Assembly (NCBI GenBank): GCA_039984955.1
Contig: JBDWTN010000007.1
Span: 2,860,501-2,924,500, forward strand
Source: Marinobacter alexandrii
Lineage (GTDB): Bacteria > Bacteroidota > Bacteroidia > Cytophagales > Cyclobacteriaceae
Direction of reading: 5' to 3'
DNA: 64,000 nt
Of the stretch, positions 61,588 to 64,000 are shown one piece after another. Numbering within the stretch: position 1 is the first letter of the stretch; each line of letters starts with the position of its first letter. The notes beneath the pieces are model-generated. The model saw only the letters and a program-made list of their open reading frames with translations, searched no databases and was not told the DNA's origin. The translations under genes were made by a program, and so were the position numbers.

Positions 61588-62841
61588 TTGCAATCTGTTA
61601 TTTCTTCCGAATTCAAATTATTAGATAACTATCAGAGAGTGAGGGCGCAAACTCAATTTCTTTGCGACCCACTGGAAATAGAGGACTTTGTTGTCCAACC
61701 CGTAATAGATGTAAGTCCGTTAAAATGGCATCTTGGACATACGACTTGGTTTTTTGAAAACTTTATCCTCGCTCCCAATGTAGAAGGCTATAAAGTATTT
61801 CATCCTAAGTATGCTCTTCTATTCAATAGTTACTATATCTCCGCGGGAGATAGATGGTCTAGAGAAAACCGAGGGCAGCTCACTAGACCCACAGTTAAAG
61901 AAGTATTTGAATACAGAGATTATGTGAACCAGCATATGTCCAATTTTCTAATGGAAGGGGTTTCTGATGAAATAGCTGAAATAGTTATACTGGGAATTAA
62001 TCATGAGCAGCAGCATCAAGAGTTATTTCTATATGATATTAAGCGCATATTAGGAGATAATCCACTCTATCCTGCTTATCGGGAAGATCAAATTGCGGTA
62101 AAAAGAGTCAAATCTAATACTGACTGGTTAAAGATTCCTGAGAGCATCTATGAAATTGGTTTTCAGGGTAAAGGTTTTCATTTTGATAATGAGGAAGGAG
62201 TTCATAAAGTTTTTCTGCATGCATACCAGATAGGATCTAGTTTAGTTACTAATGGTGAATACATAGAGTTTATAAATAGTGGTGCTTATACCAGTCATTC
62301 CTTGTGGCTTTCTGAAGCTTGGGATTGGGTAAATAAAAATAACATTTGTGCTCCACGATATTGGGAGATGATTGATGGTGAATGGTGGCATTATACACTT
62401 TATGGATTTGAGAAAATTAATAGCGGCGATCCGTTGTGTCATGTTTCGTATTATGAGGCAGATGCTTTTGCTAGATGGAAAGGTTGCCGATTGCCCACCG
62501 AGCAAGAATGGGAAGTAGCTTGTAACACATTCTCACCTAAAGTATCTAATAAAGGAAATTTTGTAGAAGAAAATAATTTCAGACCTATTCAAACGGAGGA
62601 TCATAATTTTTTCGGAAATGTATGGGAGTGGACTTCAAGTCCGTACGTTTCCTATCCATATTATAATCCTCCTGCTGGGGCTTTAGGAGAATACAATGGG
62701 AAATTCATGGTGAACCAAATGGTACTCAGAGGTGGATCTTTTGGAACGGCTAGAAGCCACATTCGATCTACCTATCGGAATTTTTTTCACCCCCATTTAC
62801 GTTGGATGTTTTCTGGTATTCGCCTCGCTAAGCATATTTAA
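61588..62841 (+). CDS. egtB: Ergothioneine biosynthesis iron-dependent sulfoxide synthase EgtB
   Basis: EgtB uses non-haem iron and oxygen to join a thiol to trimethylhistidine (hercynine). The 417-residue protein has an N-terminal DinB-like part with the iron ligands in LKWHLGHTTWFFENF near 45 and LGINHEQQHQELFLYDI near 133. A C-terminal formylglycine-generating-enzyme fold follows (SSLVTNGEYIEFIN, GCRLPTEQEWEVA, GNVWEWTSSPY, MVLRGGSFGTARSH). The start is a TTG at 61588. It lies five bases before egtD. No egtA (gamma-glutamylcysteine ligase) or egtC is present, so cysteine may be the sulfur donor. Confidence 0.93.
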   Translation: MQSVISSEFKLLDNYQRVRAQTQFLCDPLEIEDFVVQPVIDVSPLKWHLGHTTWFFENFILAPNVEGYKVFHPKYALLFNSYYISAGDRWSRENRGQLTRPTVKEVFEYRDYVNQHMSNFLMEGVSDEIAEIVILGINHEQQHQELFLYDIKRILGDNPLYPAYREDQIAVKRVKSNTDWLKIPESIYEIGFQGKGFHFDNEEGVHKVFLHAYQIGSSLVTNGEYIEFINSGAYTSHSLWLSEAWDWVNKNNICAPRYWEMIDGEWWHYTLYGFEKINSGDPLCHVSYYEADAFARWKGCRLPTEQEWEVACNTFSPKVSNKGNFVEENNFRPIQTEDHNFFGNVWEWTSSPYVSYPYYNPPAGALGEYNGKFMVNQMVLRGGSFGTARSHIRSTYRNFFHPHLRWMFSGIRLAKHI

Positions 62842-62846
62842 TATCA

Positions 62847-63800
62847 ATGTCAAAAGAATCAATTACACTCACACCATTTGCTGAAGATGTTCTTACTGGC
62901 CTTCAAGCTTATAATAAAACTCTTCCTTCTAAGTATTTCTACGATACAAAAGGGGATGATTTATTCCAGCAGATTATGCATTTGGAAGAGTATTATTTAA
63001 CCAGAAAGGAGCTTGAGATATTCCAAACGCATAAAGAAGCTATTTTAGAAGCTATAGGCGATGGGCAGCCATTTAGAATCATTGAACTAGGTGCTGGAGA
63101 TGGTTTAAAAACCAAAGTTTTGTTGAAGCACTTTTTAGAACAAGGCGTAGACTTTACTTATACACCAGTCGATATCTCAGGGAATGTACTCGAGATTTTA
63201 GAGGAGAATCTTTCATCTGAAATGCCTGAACTAAAAATAGAATCTTATGAGGGGGACTATTTTGATGCGCTCTCTGAAATTTCTGAAAGTCCTGAAAAGG
63301 ATATTGTATTCTTTCTAGGATCTAATGTGGGAAATTTTTCTCAAGAAGAGGCAGAAAGTTTTTTATCAAAACTGCAAAATTTCCTAAAGCCAGAGGATCT
63401 TCTTTTTATGGGTGTAGACCTTAAAAAAGACCCTGCCATTATCTTAAATGCATACAATGATTCAACAGGAGTTACTAGAGAGTTTAACTTAAATCTGCTT
63501 GATCGAATGAACTCAGAGTTAGAAGGAGACTTTGATCGAAAGCAATTTCTTCATTATCCATACTATAACCCACATACGGGAGAATGCAGAAGTTATCTTA
63601 TTAGTAAAGTTGAACAAGTAGTTACCATTGGAGGTGAGGAAATTCATTTCAGGGCTTGGGAAGCTATATTCATGGAGATATCTAAAAAATATGATCAGCC
63701 ACAGTTGCAATCATTAGCACAAATTTCGGGATTCAAGCCATTGGATTCATTCCTTGATTCGGAAAAATGGTTTGCGAATGTTCTTTGGGAAAAAGGATAA
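62847..63800 (+). CDS. egtD: L-histidine N-alpha-methyltransferase EgtD
   Basis: EgtD trimethylates histidine to hercynine with SAM. The 317-residue protein shows KTLPSKYFYDTKGDDLFQQI near residue 18, the SAM-binding motif IIELGAGDGLKTKVLL near 77, FTYTPVDISGNVLE near 102 and FFLGSNVGNFSQEEA near 150. The C-terminal part has YYNPHTGECRSYLIS near 237. It is the second gene of the egtBD pair. Confidence 0.95.
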   Translation: MSKESITLTPFAEDVLTGLQAYNKTLPSKYFYDTKGDDLFQQIMHLEEYYLTRKELEIFQTHKEAILEAIGDGQPFRIIELGAGDGLKTKVLLKHFLEQGVDFTYTPVDISGNVLEILEENLSSEMPELKIESYEGDYFDALSEISESPEKDIVFFLGSNVGNFSQEEAESFLSKLQNFLKPEDLLFMGVDLKKDPAIILNAYNDSTGVTREFNLNLLDRMNSELEGDFDRKQFLHYPYYNPHTGECRSYLISKVEQVVTIGGEEIHFRAWEAIFMEISKKYDQPQLQSLAQISGFKPLDSFLDSEKWFANVLWEKG

Positions 63801-63880
63801 AAGTGCCGATGAGAAGATTCGATCTGGCCGATCACATCGCAGCGGTGAACCGCCTTCCTCGGATACCATTTACATAGGTA
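63799..63880 (-). pseudogene. Decayed tRNA-like remnant
   Basis: 63799-63824 matches 63912-63937, the 3' end and T arm of the neighbouring tRNA-Leu with its flank, at 23 of 26 positions. The rest, up to about 63880, shows only faint similarity to the D arm (GGATACCATTT against GTCTACCAATT). No matching 5' acceptor arm exists. It is therefore not a working tRNA but the remains of a duplicated or displaced one. Confidence 0.5.
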
Positions 63881-63916
63881 GATAGCTTTCTATTCATAAA
63901 CAAATGAATGAAAAAG

Positions 63917-64000
63917 TGCGCATGAGAAGATTCGAACTTCCACGGGATTGCTCCCACCACCCCCTCAAGATGGCGTGTCTACCAATTCCACCACATGCGC
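63917..64000 (-). tRNA. tRNA-Leu (anticodon GAG)
   Basis: Read on the minus strand, the 84-base gene starts at the right edge with GCGCATG and ends with CATGCGC plus the discriminator A at 63917. It has the long variable arm of class II tRNAs and a normal T arm (GGAAG, TTCGAAT, CTTCT). The anticodon stem CCATC/GGTGG encloses the loop TTGAGGG, so the anticodon is GAG and it reads CUC and CUU. CCA is not encoded, and a run of T follows (63915-63911) as terminator. Confidence 0.92.

Noticed and set aside
1-64000. CRISPR arrays, insertion sequences, prophage genes
   Set aside because: No regularly spaced identical repeats, transposase or structural phage genes were seen; the S74 protein alone has a signal peptide and is not phage evidence.

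Overview
The window looks like a chromosomal segment of a low-GC Bacteroidota bacterium, probably of the Cytophagales (marine gliding type). The pointers are Bacteroidota-style promoter elements (TAnnTTTG) upstream of several genes, few Shine-Dalgarno sequences, a type IX secretion sorting domain, CarboxypepD_reg-like proteins, membrane-anchored LytTR and AraC regulators, and a tRNA gene without encoded CCA. No phage, transposase or CRISPR array is visible. Genus-level placement cannot be made from sequence reading alone.

Region 1 (1-13.6 kb) is accessory. It holds secreted enzymes with GxxH-type motifs (two full erythromycin-esterase-like proteins and one truncated relative at the left edge), each sitting by a membrane-embedded transcription factor (LytTR or AraC type) or by a shared two-box operator. 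It then holds a TlpA/CarboxypepD_reg operon, a second LytTR membrane regulator, an outer-membrane barrel, two small proteins, a second membrane AraC regulator and queG. A near-identical copy of the end of queG lies 3.4 kb away and brackets the barrel-to-AraC segment.

Region 2 (13.6-22.1 kb) holds mscL, ruvB, apbE, a ZIP metal transporter, a periplasmic binding protein convergent with a poly-HAMP chemoreceptor, a lipoprotein and a zinc-dependent phospholipase C-like protein.

Region 3 (22.1-32.8 kb, minus strand) is a complete branched-chain amino acid array in transcription order leuA-leuC-leuD-leuB-ilvD-ilvB-ilvN-ilvC-ilvA. Between leuB and ilvD there is an 18-codon leader peptide rich in Ile and Val, followed by alternative hairpins and a terminator. 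This is a classical transcription attenuator placed inside the operon.

Region 4 (32.9-40 kb) holds a conserved 512-residue protein, an unlisted 41-residue membrane protein beside a 29-bp perfect palindrome, the ribosomal operon rplM-rpsI-rpsB-tsf with a good promoter, and a PhoB/PhoR-like two-component pair followed by an RluA-family pseudouridine synthase.

Region 5 (40-64 kb) mixes housekeeping genes (recA, queA, ispD, ettA) with surface and exported proteins: a subtilase lipoprotein, a putative aminopeptidase, a SiaB-like kinase, tandem MacB-like permeases, a T9SS cargo protein translationally coupled to a tail-fibre-like S74 protein, a GIN-domain protein, a CAP protein and a CREST-superfamily hydrolase. 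It ends with egtB-egtD (ergothioneine) and a tRNA-Leu(GAG) next to a decayed partial copy of a tRNA gene. Function calls rest on motif recognition; no database search was run.
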